Position numbers and translations under genes: made by a program | Assembly: GCA_902728285.1 (NCBI GenBank) | Contig: CACVBU010000148.1 | Span: forward strand, 186,001-250,000 | Source: Clytia hemisphaerica | Taxonomy: Eukaryota > Cnidaria > Hydrozoa > Leptothecata > Clytiidae | Direction: 5' to 3' | Length of the DNA: 64,000 nt | Notes under the pieces: model-generated | The model's database searches: none | What the model saw: the letters and a program-made list of their open reading frames with translations, nothing else | Told to the model about the DNA's origin: nothing | Part shown: positions 22,601 to 33,108 of the stretch, in pieces | Numbering within the stretch: position 1 is the stretch's first letter | How the letters are laid out: each line of letters starts with the position of its first letter

Positions 22601-25600
22601 AAAGTAATCGCCAATTCAAAGAATGATTATTGAGCGTGTTTGAACTTGTTTGAACTCAATTTTTTTAAACATGATTTTTGATACTTTAATAAAGGATTCT
22701 CATCTGCTTGTTTTATTAAGATTTTCATACAAACTCCATAGGACATCCATACCCGTTTTTCTTTCCTTTCATAAAATTTACGAAATATTACCATGGAATG
22801 AACATGGTGATTGCACTGATTGTGAAATGTCATCCTGGCTGGCCTCAACAAAGCTTTGTTAACGTCAGTGCTATGCCAATAAGTAATCATCAATATTTGT
22901 TAATAAATAAAATGCATTATTCTTATTTCACTTGCCTGTTTTACGAGAAAATTCGAGCGCGTGGTAGTCTTTGTCTAATTATTTTCCTTAATTTTCAAAG
23001 TTACCTTGACTTGACAAGGAAATTTTTTAACACAACCCTTTGGGCTTCACTTTACTTGTTTTTTGACATGTACGGAGAGGAATTTTTTGCTCTTACGCTA
23101 ATTGCTTATAATGAGATTTTACAAATTAATGGGCTAAACATTTTCCATGCTTGTTTGAATCTTCTTGAAAACGTATATACAAGGATAAAAATAAAACATT
23201 ATTAGAATAACACCGCTCTGAGGTCAGTGATTTACAACACTGATATTGTTTCCTTAACACTGATAAAATTCTTGCTGTTAAAAGAAAAACCGTTCAGATT
23301 AAAGGCAATTTATTACATGATGTAACGGAATATTTTTCTATCATAACTCTGAAAGAAGCCATAAATCGGAAGGAAAAAGAGACAGACTATTAGTGGATTG
23401 TCTTTTAACTGTTAAAATGTTAAAATCCACAACGGTTTTTTACTCATTGAAATAGTTTTCCATTTTCCATCCTCATCGGAATGCTTTCCGATACCCAAGC
23501 GTTTTTGTCTAAAAAAGTGGATTCTTTTTAGAAATAGAAATCCAGTTAGAGGCAGTCTTTAATCACAAAGAAATGTTCAGTTCGTAGAGTGCAGGAGAGA
23601 TCCTCAAAATGGCATAGTATCAGGTTCATTGAATTTTAAGCCCCGAAGGGCCTAGAGATGAATCTTCCACCTTTCTCAAGCAAGAAAAAGTAAAGACTCA
23701 AGATTTGCGCCATACCTTGTCGGGGGAAAGTGACGAAAATTTTGAGGGGGTGAGGAAAATTTTCCCCGACGAAATTTATACCCGACATTTTATCACCCGA
23801 CCAAAACCTTTACCCGATTTTTTTATCCTCGACCAAAACTTTTACTCGACCCCCCCCCCAACCAAAATTCAAATCAAAATTTTCTACGCAGTAACCGAAA
23901 CTAGTGCTTTAAACGTCGAATTACAAGATCTATCTTCGAGCTACAATCAAGGACAAAATACTTGGCACAAAAGGGAAATTCACCGGGGTGTTTTGAAACC
24001 ACAATCGATTTGTAAGTGCTCTAAAGTTTTTAACTCTGAGTTTTTAACTCTGAGTTTTTAACTCTGAGTTTTTAACTCTGAGTTTTTAACTCTGAGTTTT
24101 TAACTCTGAGTTTTTAACTCTGAGTTTTTAACTCTGAGTTTTTAACTCTGAGTTTTAACTCTGAGTTTTTAACTCTGAGTTTTTAACTCTGAGTTTTTAA
24201 CTCTGAGTTTTTAACTCTGAGTTTTTAACTCAGAGTTTTAACGCTAGACTTAAGACCTTAGGATCTGAGGATCCAAAAGTTCAAAAATGGTCCAGTAGGG
24301 CTTGAAATATAGCCTAGAAACCAATAAATCCCTCCCAGATCGAAATAATCGATGAAATCAAGTTGAGGGCCTAAAATTGACATTCTCGCTCGAACTTCAA
24401 TTTTCGAAAAATGGTAAATTAGCCAAAAGTGCAAATATATTATGGCACGGATTGTAGTGAAGGAAACCATTTCATTTGGACAATTTAGTCGGGTGGAAAT
24501 GACTAAGTTGTAAATTTGGTCGGGGAAAAGTGACGAATTTGAAAATTTGGTCGGGGAAAAGTGACGAAAATGCCTCTAGGTGACGAAATTTTTTCCCGAC
24601 TAATTAAAACCCCGCAATTTTTTCCCCGATAAAGTATCTAGAATGACGGATTAAATCTGGTATTTTCTTTGTTATCGCGCTGTGTGTTTTTCGAAATCTG
24701 GCGATATGTTTTATTTTCAATACAGCGTTTCCTTGAAAACAACGTGGGTCACGGGTTTAGGATGGGAGATAAGTGGCTTCATCCAGGAGTTTCGTGTCTA
24801 GCCCTTCGGGCTTGGTTGATTTTTATCGATTTTGATCTTAACTGGCGTGTCACTTGGCATATATTTTTGATACTCCAGATATCATTAAATACAGTTAATG
24901 AGGAGTGTCTCAGTAATGAACCTTACTTTTTTGTTCGATAAGGTATGAATAGATTAAGCTTTACAGATAGAACATGTCAAGACAAAGTTTTCCGGAGTCT
25001 ATAGTAGTAGGAAACCAACGTAGTAGGATACCAACGTTCAATGTTTTGTGAATGTACTGTACTCAAGCCTACATTGAGTCAAGATTTTTTCTGGGTACTA
25101 ATTTTATTAAGTATTCAAATTTCCATGATTATATGTAAACCTATAATCAATGGTCTTTAGAAAATATCTTAAATGTTGCTTCGTTTACCGATCTTCTATT
25201 TGATTTTAGGTCGTTTCCTACTACAACAATGTGTACAAGGAGAAAATGCTGCAAAAAGAAAAGGAGCTCAAACGAGAGCAAAGTGAGTCTTTGTCTTCAA
25301 TTTCTTATCGAGCTGGCTTGTGTCATTTTCTCCGTCTTCGTAAAAAAATCCTGCCTCAAAACCTTCATTTGTTAAAGATTTGTTTAGTTATGATAAAGAA
25401 AAAGCACCTGCCTCTTATGCCGAGAAAGCAAAATTAACAATATAGAATTTCTCAAATTTGTGCCACATTTCTCTTTAGATAGATTAAACAAACTACGTAA
25501 AGAAGAAGAGCAGATGAAGCTGAAGAGAAAAGAAGAAAAGAAACAAAGGCTCGAAGAAGAAAAGAGGAAGAAAGCGACCACTACACAACATCAAGATCAA

Positions 25601-26869
25601 AGTACGGAAAGCTCAATCTTTTCAACGTTTAATTGTAACACCTCCACTTTTACATGACGTTTTAGTCTACACCAGTTGTGGACTGTGATAAACTGAAATT
25701 TAATTACAGTACTGCATATTTAATTACACTTAGCGCTTCCTATTTTGACGTTCGTCAATTTAATAAGCTCCCCTTTATTGGACTGCCAAATATTCAAAAA
25801 ATTGTGTTAACCCTTCGAGCATCTTGCTAATTTTTTACTAGGAGGTGGGATTGACAAGTGCTATGATCTTGAAGTTTTGACAGACCGGTCCGTTTTTTAC
25901 CTAAAATGGTCACTTTCAGTCTATAACACTAAACTATAACTAAATTTTGCTTGTAAGCTTGTCTTATCAACACCTAATACTTGTCAAAATTTCAAGTCAG
26001 TAACAGTTTCTGATCCCTAGATACCCACGAATGATTTTGGTAAAAAGGGTAATTTTTGGCCGGTCTCTAAAATACACGATTCTAGCAAATGGCAAAGAAT
26101 TTATTCTATGCTCCAAAAAATGTTACGTGGAGCTGCCTCACAAAATTTGAGCAAAAATGTTATATGTTCACTCTATAACTCGGACTATTTTTCTGGTTCC
26201 TTCAATGTTTTCATGTGTTTCTTTTTCTTTTCAGAACAAACTACATCAAAAGATTCTTCAAGTGTAAAAGGTAATAGCCTTTTTCATGAATTGCTCACAA
26301 ACGAAGTTGAAAGAAGTTATCTAAAACTTAATCCAATTTGGCCAATTTAATCGGGATTTAATCCAGATTTAAGCCTAATTTTTTTCGAACAACCGATGGT
26401 TCTGCGTTAATCGGCGCTAATCGAGATTTAATCGAGAATTAAGCTAATCGGCCACTAATCCACTTTTGAACAACCGGGCCCAGATGACTAGCTCAGGTTC
26501 GAAAACGCTCTATTGTTTCACTAAAACCTTTGCACATGGAATGTAAACTGAAAAATTGGATTTTCAAATCTAGGAAAGTGTGCTTTCTCGAAGAATAGGA
26601 GTTTTACACAAATAACGAAAGAAGATATGACGTAGGCTATTCTTTGTCCATTTTTTGAAGTTTTTAAATTCAATTGTTCATCTTTTCGTATTTCAGAGAC
26701 AATAGATTCCAACGGCTCATGTGGTAGTTGGTTCTACCTCGTCATATTTCTCATATTGATTGCTACCGGTATCGCTTTTGTTCTTCTCCATAAAGATGCT
26801 GTTCAAATTAGGATATTTTTTTCTGAGTTGTACAAAGGTTTTTCTAGAAAAAGATTTGAAGAATTATAA
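13625..26869 (+). CDS. LRRC59: LRRC59, tail-anchored ER leucine-rich-repeat protein (7 exons, 277 residues)
   Basis: CDS is join(13625..13729, 20821..20880, 21135..21398, 25210..25282, 25479..25601, 26235..26270, 26697..26869). All introns are GT-AG and all phases agree. Residues 1-35 (MADEKWSTQ..., NELDLSLCGISKVPV) open the repeat domain. Exon 2 adds VTVLDLSCNKINSIP and exon 3 carries LRRs such as IDLSKNALTELPSNFGNL, closing with GDCLKPIECQSCARN at about residue 140, the typical end of the LRRC59 domain. Exons 4-6 code a lysine/glutamate-rich coiled coil (about 144-205). Exon 7 holds one transmembrane helix, WFYLVIFLILIATGIAFVLL (about 232-251), and a short luminal tail. LRRC59 is an ER/nuclear-envelope membrane protein, known in mammals as a ribosome-associated ER factor also linked to nuclear import of FGF1. 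Human LRRC59 has 307 residues; this one is shorter in the charged stretch. AATAAA occurs at 27142-27147. Intron 1 is 7.1 kb. Confidence 0.94.
14725..14965 (+). mobile_element. tRNA-derived SINE
   Basis: The head resembles a tRNA gene: GGTATAGTGGTCATTGACC serves as an A-box-like word, followed about 45 bp later by a perfect B box, GGTTCGATTCC. A non-tRNA body then follows (AACCCATGCCATGTGAGGGG, and CAAGGTGCTGACGGGGCGC), ending near ACCAAATAGAAATAGAAAC. It is GC-richer than its surroundings, as expected for an inserted SINE. Confidence 0.7.
15318..15470. repeat. Inverted repeat inside the 1,127-bp element
   Basis: The left arm holds CATGCATAGCCCTCAAATGA and the right arm TCATTTGAGGGCTATGCATG, with CCTGGCTGGTCAT and ATGACCAGCCAGG inside. 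A frame at 15169-15480 crosses it and is probably not a gene. Confidence 0.7.
17825..18061. mobile_element. MITE with CACGTC-T10 ends and internal TGTTTCTTA words
   Basis: It starts CACGTCTTTTTTTTTTAAG and ends with the inverse CTTAAAAAAAAAGACGTG, flanked by TA (17823-17824 and 18062-18063). The word TGTTTCTTA recurs at least five times inside. It is 237 bp long with no coding capacity. Confidence 0.75.
18730..19262. mobile_element. Harbinger-like MITE (TTA target duplication)
   Basis: The inverted ends are GGCCGACCCTAAAA (left) and TTTTAGGGTCGGCC (right), flanked by TTA at 18727-18729 and 19263-19265. Internal to the ends, CCGGTCCACCGGTCGGGTGA is partly mirrored by TCACCCGGTGGACCGGGAAA. It is 533 bp, in LRRC59 intron 1. 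Confidence 0.7.
23715..24634. mobile_element. 920-bp TIR element with an internal 14-bp satellite
   Basis: The left end CCTTGTCGGGGGAAAG and right end TTTCCCCGATAAAG are imperfect inverted copies, flanked by TA on both sides. Words of the type GTCGGGGAAAAGTGACGAA recur near both ends. The array at 24025-24240 lies in its middle. Confidence 0.6.
24025..24240. repeat. 14-bp tandem repeat, about 15 copies
   Basis: The unit is AGTTTTTAACTCTG. Copies are nearly identical, with one 13-bp unit and a last unit changed to ACTCAGAG. There are no spacers, so this is a microsatellite-like array and not CRISPR. Confidence 0.95.
26338..26485. repeat. TTTAATC-rich repeat, partly shared with 42915-43015
   Basis: The words GCGCTAATCGAGATTTAATC and CGAACAACCG and the edge GGGCCC recur at 42915-43015 in similar combination. 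It is a likely short non-autonomous element in LRRC59 intron 6. Confidence 0.45.
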
Positions 26870-27314
26870 TGTAAAAGCTTTAGCTTTTATTTCATGCTTT
26901 CGCCTGTCAAAAGAAATGTTTAGTCTCATTTTTGGATTTTTTTAATGGAAAAGTGATAAAATGTTACCAAAAAATGCTTTATAAAAGAAGGACGAAGGGT
27001 GAAATGAAAAAATCATCGATAGATTAAAAAAGAATTACATGTTACGAATAGGAACCCTGTATCGATCATTTTGTCAAAATTTGAAAATAGATGTGCTTTT
27101 AGAGTTTAGACGTAAATATTTTCGGAGAAAAAAATCAGAAGAATAAAGAAATCAAACTCAAAATAAAAAAAAATAAAAACGTAATTCTTGAGAGAATCAG
27201 AAAAAAACAATATTATTGCCGACCCAAAAAAATATATAAGATAATAAGATCAAAGCGCTGATATTTTTTTGAGTCTACATTAAATTAGTTTTCACATGAC
27301 TTCGAGAAATATTT

Positions 27315-27400
27315 TACGAGTTCCGAGATTTTTCTGTAATATTTTTCCGAGCCTTTAAGCGAGGAAAAATATCAGTAAAATCTCGGAACGATTGAAATCT
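27315..27400. repeat. Inverted repeat around GTTCCGAGATTTT, dispersed
   Basis: GAGTTCCGAGATTTTTCTGT is answered by AGTAAAATCTCGGAACGATT across a short loop. The accompanying phrase TAAATTAGTTNTCACATGAC (N = T or A) recurs at about 28505-28525 and 52085-52108, so this is a dispersed family. Confidence 0.55.
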
Positions 27401-29164
27401 CGAGTATTGCACGAGAATTCATATTGACGACCAAAAAAAAATATCAGCGTTTTGATTGGTCGAGAGCATCGAGATATTTGCGATATTTCATATTTCTCTA
27501 GTATGGAAATATGACTGCGTTGACTTTTGGGGAACTGGGTAAGCGGCAGGAGAAAAATCAAAACAAAACAGCCGAAAAGAACACTGACTTTCGGAGAAAC
27601 TGACTTGGGAGTCAAAGGGAAAAACGCCACAAAAATATTTTCAGATTAACTTTTACTTTGGAGTTCTTCCATAAAAAACACTAAAATCAAATCTGATGAA
27701 TTAAGAAATTATAAAACTATTTGAGACCACCCAAATATTTTCAGCTTTTGGTATAAAATTCGTCCATGTGATAACCAAACAGTTTTTTATCAATGCATAC
27801 AAAAAAACTTGAAATTCTTGAATGTTTGCCAATAAGATTTCTCATAACATAGCAAGGGAAGTGAAATATCTTGTATTAAACCAAATGACGAGTGATTTTT
27901 ATAAAAGTTCTCTCCTAATTCTCGTTCTTGACGAGGTACGTCCTTGAATCTTTAACTCAACAATCATTACATCTTCCTTCTAAAATTCGAAACATTTAAA
28001 ACATTTAAAGCTTGACGATAATCAAGAAAATATCCAAATTGTTTTGCTCTTGAAAAAATGTTGCTCTTTAACTGGTTTAACCATTATTACAAGCATACAT
28101 TTCCCGATACATTTCCATCATGGGACTCCTTTCCTCTGCTATTCTTTTTCATGTATCGAAACAAAAACATAGAAAAAGACTGAATGATAAGGCGGTTTCT
28201 TCTCTATCGAAACAATACTGTACACCATCTACATTTTGAATTATCAATCTAGAAACTTTCAATCTGCAACTCTTCAAAACAAAACTTCTGGATCGAAAAT
28301 GATCGAAAAATGCTTCTCTGTTTTGTTTTTGTGTGAATATTTTCGGCGGGAACATATCGAATGATTTTTGTTCGAATCTAACGTTCAAATTAGATTTTCG
28401 AATAAAAACATTCGAAACTACACAGAAGAAAGAAGCAAGGCGGAAGTAAGTTTTAAAACAAAAACAAAAAGAAATTTATATCAGGACAATTTTTTTGAGT
28501 CGACAATAAATTAGTTATCACATGACTTCTCGTGCAATACTCGATATTTTACTCGTTCCGAGATTTTACAAGTTTTTTTGGTAAAAGATTTGGTACTTTT
28601 CAAGGTTCTTTAATAATCATTTGGCACGACTCTCAAGATTTGTACGATAGTACTAGTAGAAATTATATTTCTCTTTTGATAGTTGCGCTGGAAACCTCGT
28701 CATACATTTGATATATTTGATAGACATCACATCAGTTTCTAGAGGGGTCAAGACCACCCCTTCTTAGGCAGGAAGACCCCCTTAAGGTAGGAAGACCACT
28801 TCCTCATCAATATGTATCCACCCGGGGGGGGGGCACTGTAAGGGTGTACTTTTGATAGAGGGTCTTCTTTTCACTGGGGACTGATAAATTAAAGTCTGGC
28901 AGTCAAAATCTAATGTATCTTTATAGTTTTGATTTGCACCCATTTTGAATTGTTTTGCGCATTATGTTAACATTTCAGGCTCATTTTTGGACGGCTTCAG
29001 CAAAATAAGATATGAAATCAAAACAAACTACACTGTAAGGGTCAGAAACGTTATTTAAAAAGGTGAAAGCATACCTTTTCACTGCTCAAGAGCTGCACTG
29101 TAGGAGTTCGATTTTAAAAGCCATTTTTTTGGCGGCGCATGCCGTTGTTTAGAAATCGACCACC

Positions 29165-29535
29165 CGGGGTATCCTCCCTTAGGAAATACGTTTGAAAATT
29201 CAAACCCTCTTAGGAAATTCTAAAGAAGTTTTAGTAACACCCCCTTAATGCAATGACTTTGACCCATTATTTAAAGGCAACTTTGAAGCCCCGCAGGCAA
29301 ACTTTTTCAAAAAAGCTACCTTTACGTAGGAAGACCCCCATCTTTGGAATTTCAAGCTTTTAATACTCCCCCCTTGCCTGGGTTTCATCAAAATCCGAAA
29401 CTATGAAACTATGATAGAATGTCTTCAGGGATGTCGTAAAAAAACTTATTAAGATAAAAGGACAAAGTTTTAGAATTTCTATATGGCACTGATAACAAGC
29501 ATGTTTTTGTCTCACCACGTTTTTGCTCACCTGTA
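29165..29535. repeat. Second copy of the dispersed repeat at 10512-10935
   Basis: It shares, in order, CTTAGGAAATTC, TGCAATG, GGGTTTCATCAAAAT, AACTATGAAACTATG and TTTTTGTCTCACCAC with the 10.5-kb copy. Both copies have G/C-rich flanks. Confidence 0.55.
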
Positions 29536-29616
29536 TAACAATAAAATCTGAAATACCAAAATTAGTATACGCGGTAATGAATGAGAAAAGCCTAGTAATA
29601 ACAAGCTAGATGCTGG

Positions 29617-31160
29617 ATGGACCTACCTGATGATGAAAGTTAGATAGCAATAAGGAGAAAAACGGAAACAATCCGTTAGAAAATATAATGTTTAGCGAAA
29701 AGCCATAACGCGTTAAATTTCATCATTGTTTGTTGATGGGGAGAGGGATGGGGAGAGGGAAGGGGAGAGGGAAGGGGAGAAGGGAAAAAAGATGTAGAAA
29801 GTTCCGGTTGCAGAAATCAGTTTTATTGACAATCGAATCATGCTTGATGGTGGGAAAAAACAAAGAAATGTTAGGAAAAAGTCCAATGAAAATTTGCAAA
29901 AACGGCGATTTCCGGCATTTTCGGCCGAAAAAATTTTTTTCTCAAAAAATCGAACTCGGTCATGTTTTGAGCATTGCGAATATGCATCTTTCTGCGAAAA
30001 ACAGAAAAAACTAGAAATGAAAATTCGAGAAAATGTCAAAAAACCGGTTTTTCCGGCATATTTCCGGCATTTTCGGCCGGAAAAAAATGTTTTTCGAAAA
30101 TCAGGCTCCGTCACATTTTAGGTATTGTCATATTGCATCAGTGTGCAAAATTTCATAAAAAAATATAAAGTACAGCTCGAAAAATTCTAGAAATACTGTT
30201 TTTCCGGCGAAAATAGGTTGTTCCTGCGACTTTTAAAATAGTTCCGGCTTCAAAAATCAATTGAAACATGCTTGATGGTGGGCATTGCTATTAATAATGT
30301 TTTTGAATGAAAAAACAACCAATTAAAAGGGAAAAGTCCAATGGAAATCTAGAAAAACGGCGATTTCCGGCATATTTCAGGCATTTTCCTCCGGAAAATT
30401 TTTTTTCTCTAAAATCGGACTCGGCCATGATTTGGGCATTGTTAATACGCATCTTTGAGCAAAAAATCAGAAAAAACTAATGATAAAATCTCGAGAAGAT
30501 GCCAAAAAAAACAGTTTTTCCGGCATATTTCCGGTATTTTCGGCCGGAAATGAAATTTTTTCGAAAATCGGGCTCCGTCACAATTTAGGTATTGACATTT
30601 TGCATCAGTGTGCAAAATTTCATAAAAAGATATAAGGTACAGCTCAAGAAATTCAAGAAATACCGTTTTTCCGGCGAAAATCGGCTGTTCCGGCGATTTT
30701 TATAAAATTCCGGCTTCAAAAACAGTTTTATTGACAATTGAACCATGCTTGATCGTGGACATTGCTATTAATAATGTTTTTGTGTGAAAAAACAACGAAA
30801 TATAAGGAAAAAGTCCGATGAAAGTCTGCAAACACGGCGATTTCCGGCGGTGAAAATCTGCAAAAACGGCGATTTCCGGCATTTTCGACCGGAAGAGATT
30901 TTTTCTCAAAAATCGGACTCGGCCAAGTTTTGGGCATTGCTCATACGCATCTTTGTGCAAAGAATCAGAAAAAACTAATGATGAAATCTTGAGAAAATGC
31001 CAAAAAACCGGTTTTTCCGGCATATTTCCGGCATTTTCGGCCGGAAATGAATTTTTTTTCGAAAATCGGGCTACGTCACATTTTGGGCATTGCCATTTTG
31101 CATATTTGTGTCAAAAATCAGAAAAAACTAATAAGCCAATCTCGAGAAAATTATTTATCT
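29617..31160. repeat. GGACCTACC-family repeat with three tandem ~460-bp units
   Basis: It starts GGACCTACCTGATGATGAAA. A purine tract of GGGGAGAGGGAA units follows (29738-29785). Then the phrase GTTCCGGCTTCAAAAA...CATGCTTGATGGTGG opens units at about 29800, 30240 and 30706. Each unit contains TTTCCGGCATTTTCGGCCGG words and a TCGGGCTCCGTCAC-like word. Frames in this block are low-complexity by-products. Confidence 0.7.
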
Positions 31161-31423
31161 ATTTCAAGGCAAAAAATGGTTCTCATTTTTTACACACTTA
31201 TAGTGCATTTTGGGAAGCCTGAAAAACGTACCTTTATAGGTTCATAGATCGCTTAATTTCAGTGCCCCTCCCCCTTGGTTTATTTTCCGAAAAAAAAACA
31301 TTCGAGCTAGTAGCTTCTCTACCATCTTTTTAAATTTGTTACGAGATTTTTCGAATTTTTGACAAAAAACATTCGATTCTATTTCTAATGACGTCATTCC
31401 CTCCTTTCAAGTGTTGGATGTGA

Positions 31424-31643
31424 GCTGAGTAAACGAATCCAACCTGATCCAACACGAAAAAAAGAAGTAAATGTTGGACAAAATGTTTGATGGCGATCAA
31501 ACTCCCATCCAACCCTTTTTTTCTTCTTCCAACATAATTTTTTCTTCCTTTCCGATTTTTGCATTCGAGTAAACGATTCCAACATTCCGTCCAACAGAGA
31601 GAAAATGGCATGTTGGATGGAATGTTGGAATCGTTTACCTCGG
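31424..31643. mobile_element. Palindromic MITE with TCCAAC words
   Basis: The ends are GAGTAAACGAATCCAAC and GTTGGAATCGTTTAC. A second internal copy of the end at 31568 makes the right third (31568-31643) a palindrome by itself. Confidence 0.6.
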
Positions 31644-31800
31644 CCTTATTCATGATATTGAATAGGAAAAAGCGCTTTTCAAGGTTTTTAACGATTTTTC
31701 AAGGCTTTCAAGGTTTTTCCAAGAAAATTGATAGTTTTCAAGGTTTTCAAGGTTGGGTGGTTCATTTTCAAGGTCCCGTAGACACCCTGATACAAATTTA

Positions 31801-32355
31801 GCCTGGATATCCAGGCTGTAAACTATTTGAAAGTCTAGTTTTTTATATTTTATGTTCTGGTTTATAGCCTGGTCTCCCTAGAGCGATTTGCATTCTCGTA
31901 TGAGAATGCAGTCCGCTTCCTTGCGCTCACCCCGCTAAACCCCGTAAGGATTGTAGATTGTACATGGCGCAGAACAATTCTGAAACAAAAAGAGGATAAT
32001 CCTCCACTTGTTAAGGTCGATGTGAAGATACAGCTGGTACATGAAAACATAAAAAAAAAAGAAAACAGAGGCAATTTTATTTTCCAAGAAAACATGGTTG
32101 GTCAAGATAATGCATGCAAACTTGTTTATGTACTTTGGTCTAATCTTTGGATGTTTTAAATGGTTTTAGATCTTGTAACACTGCTTTTCTTTAATTTCTG
32201 TTTTGCTGCCCTGGGTTGGCTAGGAAAGGTTTGGAAACATGGGTTTGCACTTTCATTCTCTAGGGAGACAAAGCTCTATAATTTTAGAACTTTGTATGTA
32301 GGTAAATTCGGGTAAATTCTGTTTTTTCTAAAATTTTGAGGTTGGATATCCAGGC
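31801..32355 (+). mobile_element. 555-bp TA element, copy 1
   Basis: It starts GCCTGGATATCCAGGC and ends GGATATCCAGGC, with TA on both sides (31799-31800 and 32356-32357). The interior shares long stretches with 38410-38955 in the opposite orientation, such as GCGATTTGCATTCTC and CATGGGTTTGCACTTTCATT. Confidence 0.8.
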
Positions 32356-32460
32356 TAATACAAATTGAGAAATTTCACTTTAAAGAGGGAAACTTTTTTG
32401 AGGGACACACGGTAGATTTGCTATGTCAAAGCCTTTCTAGGGATTCACACTTCCACCGGC

Positions 32461-32613
32461 ATCGATATGGTATATAAAACCATTCAATTGATGGCGAGGA
32501 AAAAAGAATGCGTGGAACTGTTTTCACGCTTGGGAAAAGCCCCAATAGTATCTGGAGATATGTACGAAGATATCCTAAAGTTTGTCTGCGACATGTACGG
32601 TCATGTCTTATGA
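32461..32613 (+). pseudogene. Coding relic, unidentified domain
   Basis: A 50-codon frame ending at TGA 32611-32613 reads like real protein (MARKKECVELFSRLGKAPIV and DILKFVCDMYGHVL). The pattern, a tryptophan-poor helical segment followed by a short tyrosine-containing helix, is reminiscent of uncharacterised transposon-associated proteins. I cannot name a family. Reading continues only through stops, so if it was an exon it is broken. Confidence 0.25.
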
Positions 32614-33108
32614 CATCCGCTCTACACAGAAAAATAGAACCAAGCTGAAATGGACCCAAGTCACCCCTTTGCAATTTTTTGTAGAACTGCGTGGATAAAC
32701 GATTCCACAACAATATTATTAGTCGTATTTCAGGGATTAAATATGAAAGTGCGGCTAAAATGGGTCAAAAGTGGCCATTTTCCGAGTTTTCGATAAGCAT
32801 AATCATAATGAGGCTCCAACCCCATTTTCCCGTACGCTTATGAAAAAAAGAGTGTTTCATGCTGTTTTTCATTCAAAATGGCGACCTCGTCAATTGCTCC
32901 TAGTATACCTCACTGGATTCAGCGTCATCAAAAAATATCAAAAAGCAAAGTTCAGCTAGAAGTAGACTCTAGTGCTTATTGAAATTTTAGTTTTGAAAAT
33001 AACATTTCGTAGAAAAATAACACAATTGTTAAACAAATAGGATATAAACAATATCTATTCAATTATCGACAAGTTAATTTTACCATAATAAAACAAGATG
33101 TATGCCAA

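Larger units (their letters stand above)
21399..25209 (+). other. LRRC59 intron 3
   Basis: This is a 3,811-bp intron. It contains the TA element at 23715-24634. A 135-codon frame at 22798-23205 has many hydrophobic residues but no recognisable family and no neighbouring splice signals that fit LRRC59, so I leave it as chance. The rest is unassigned. Confidence 0.55.
26870..33108. other. Intergenic stretch between LRRC59 and TTC29 3' ends
   Basis: The two genes converge here and no gene lies between them. I see inverted-repeat words around CTCGGAAC (27315-27400, related to 28495-28570 and 52065-52150), the dispersed repeat at 29165-29535, the GGACCTACC family array at 29617-31160, a palindromic MITE at 31424-31643, a 555-bp TA element at 31801-32355, and a coding relic at 32461-32613. 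Confidence 0.6.

Noticed and set aside
22627-22893. Minus-strand 88-codon frame in LRRC59 intron 3
   Set aside because: No domain, and it overlaps another chance frame; nothing supports expression.
22798-23205. 135-codon frame in LRRC59 intron 3
   Set aside because: No recognisable motif, no fitting splice sites, and an overlapping open frame on the other strand; expected by chance in AT-rich intron sequence.
24025-24240. CRISPR-like array
   Set aside because: The 14-bp units are directly adjacent with no spacers, and the context is a eukaryotic intron.
29730-30168. Overlapping small basic proteins on both strands
   Set aside because: They come from tandem CCGGCATTTTCGGCC repeats and a GGGGAGAGGGAA tract; the low complexity explains the open frames.
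30700-31247. Cluster of overlapping open frames as a multi-exon gene
   Set aside because: They are translations of the repeated GGACCTACC-family body in different frames.
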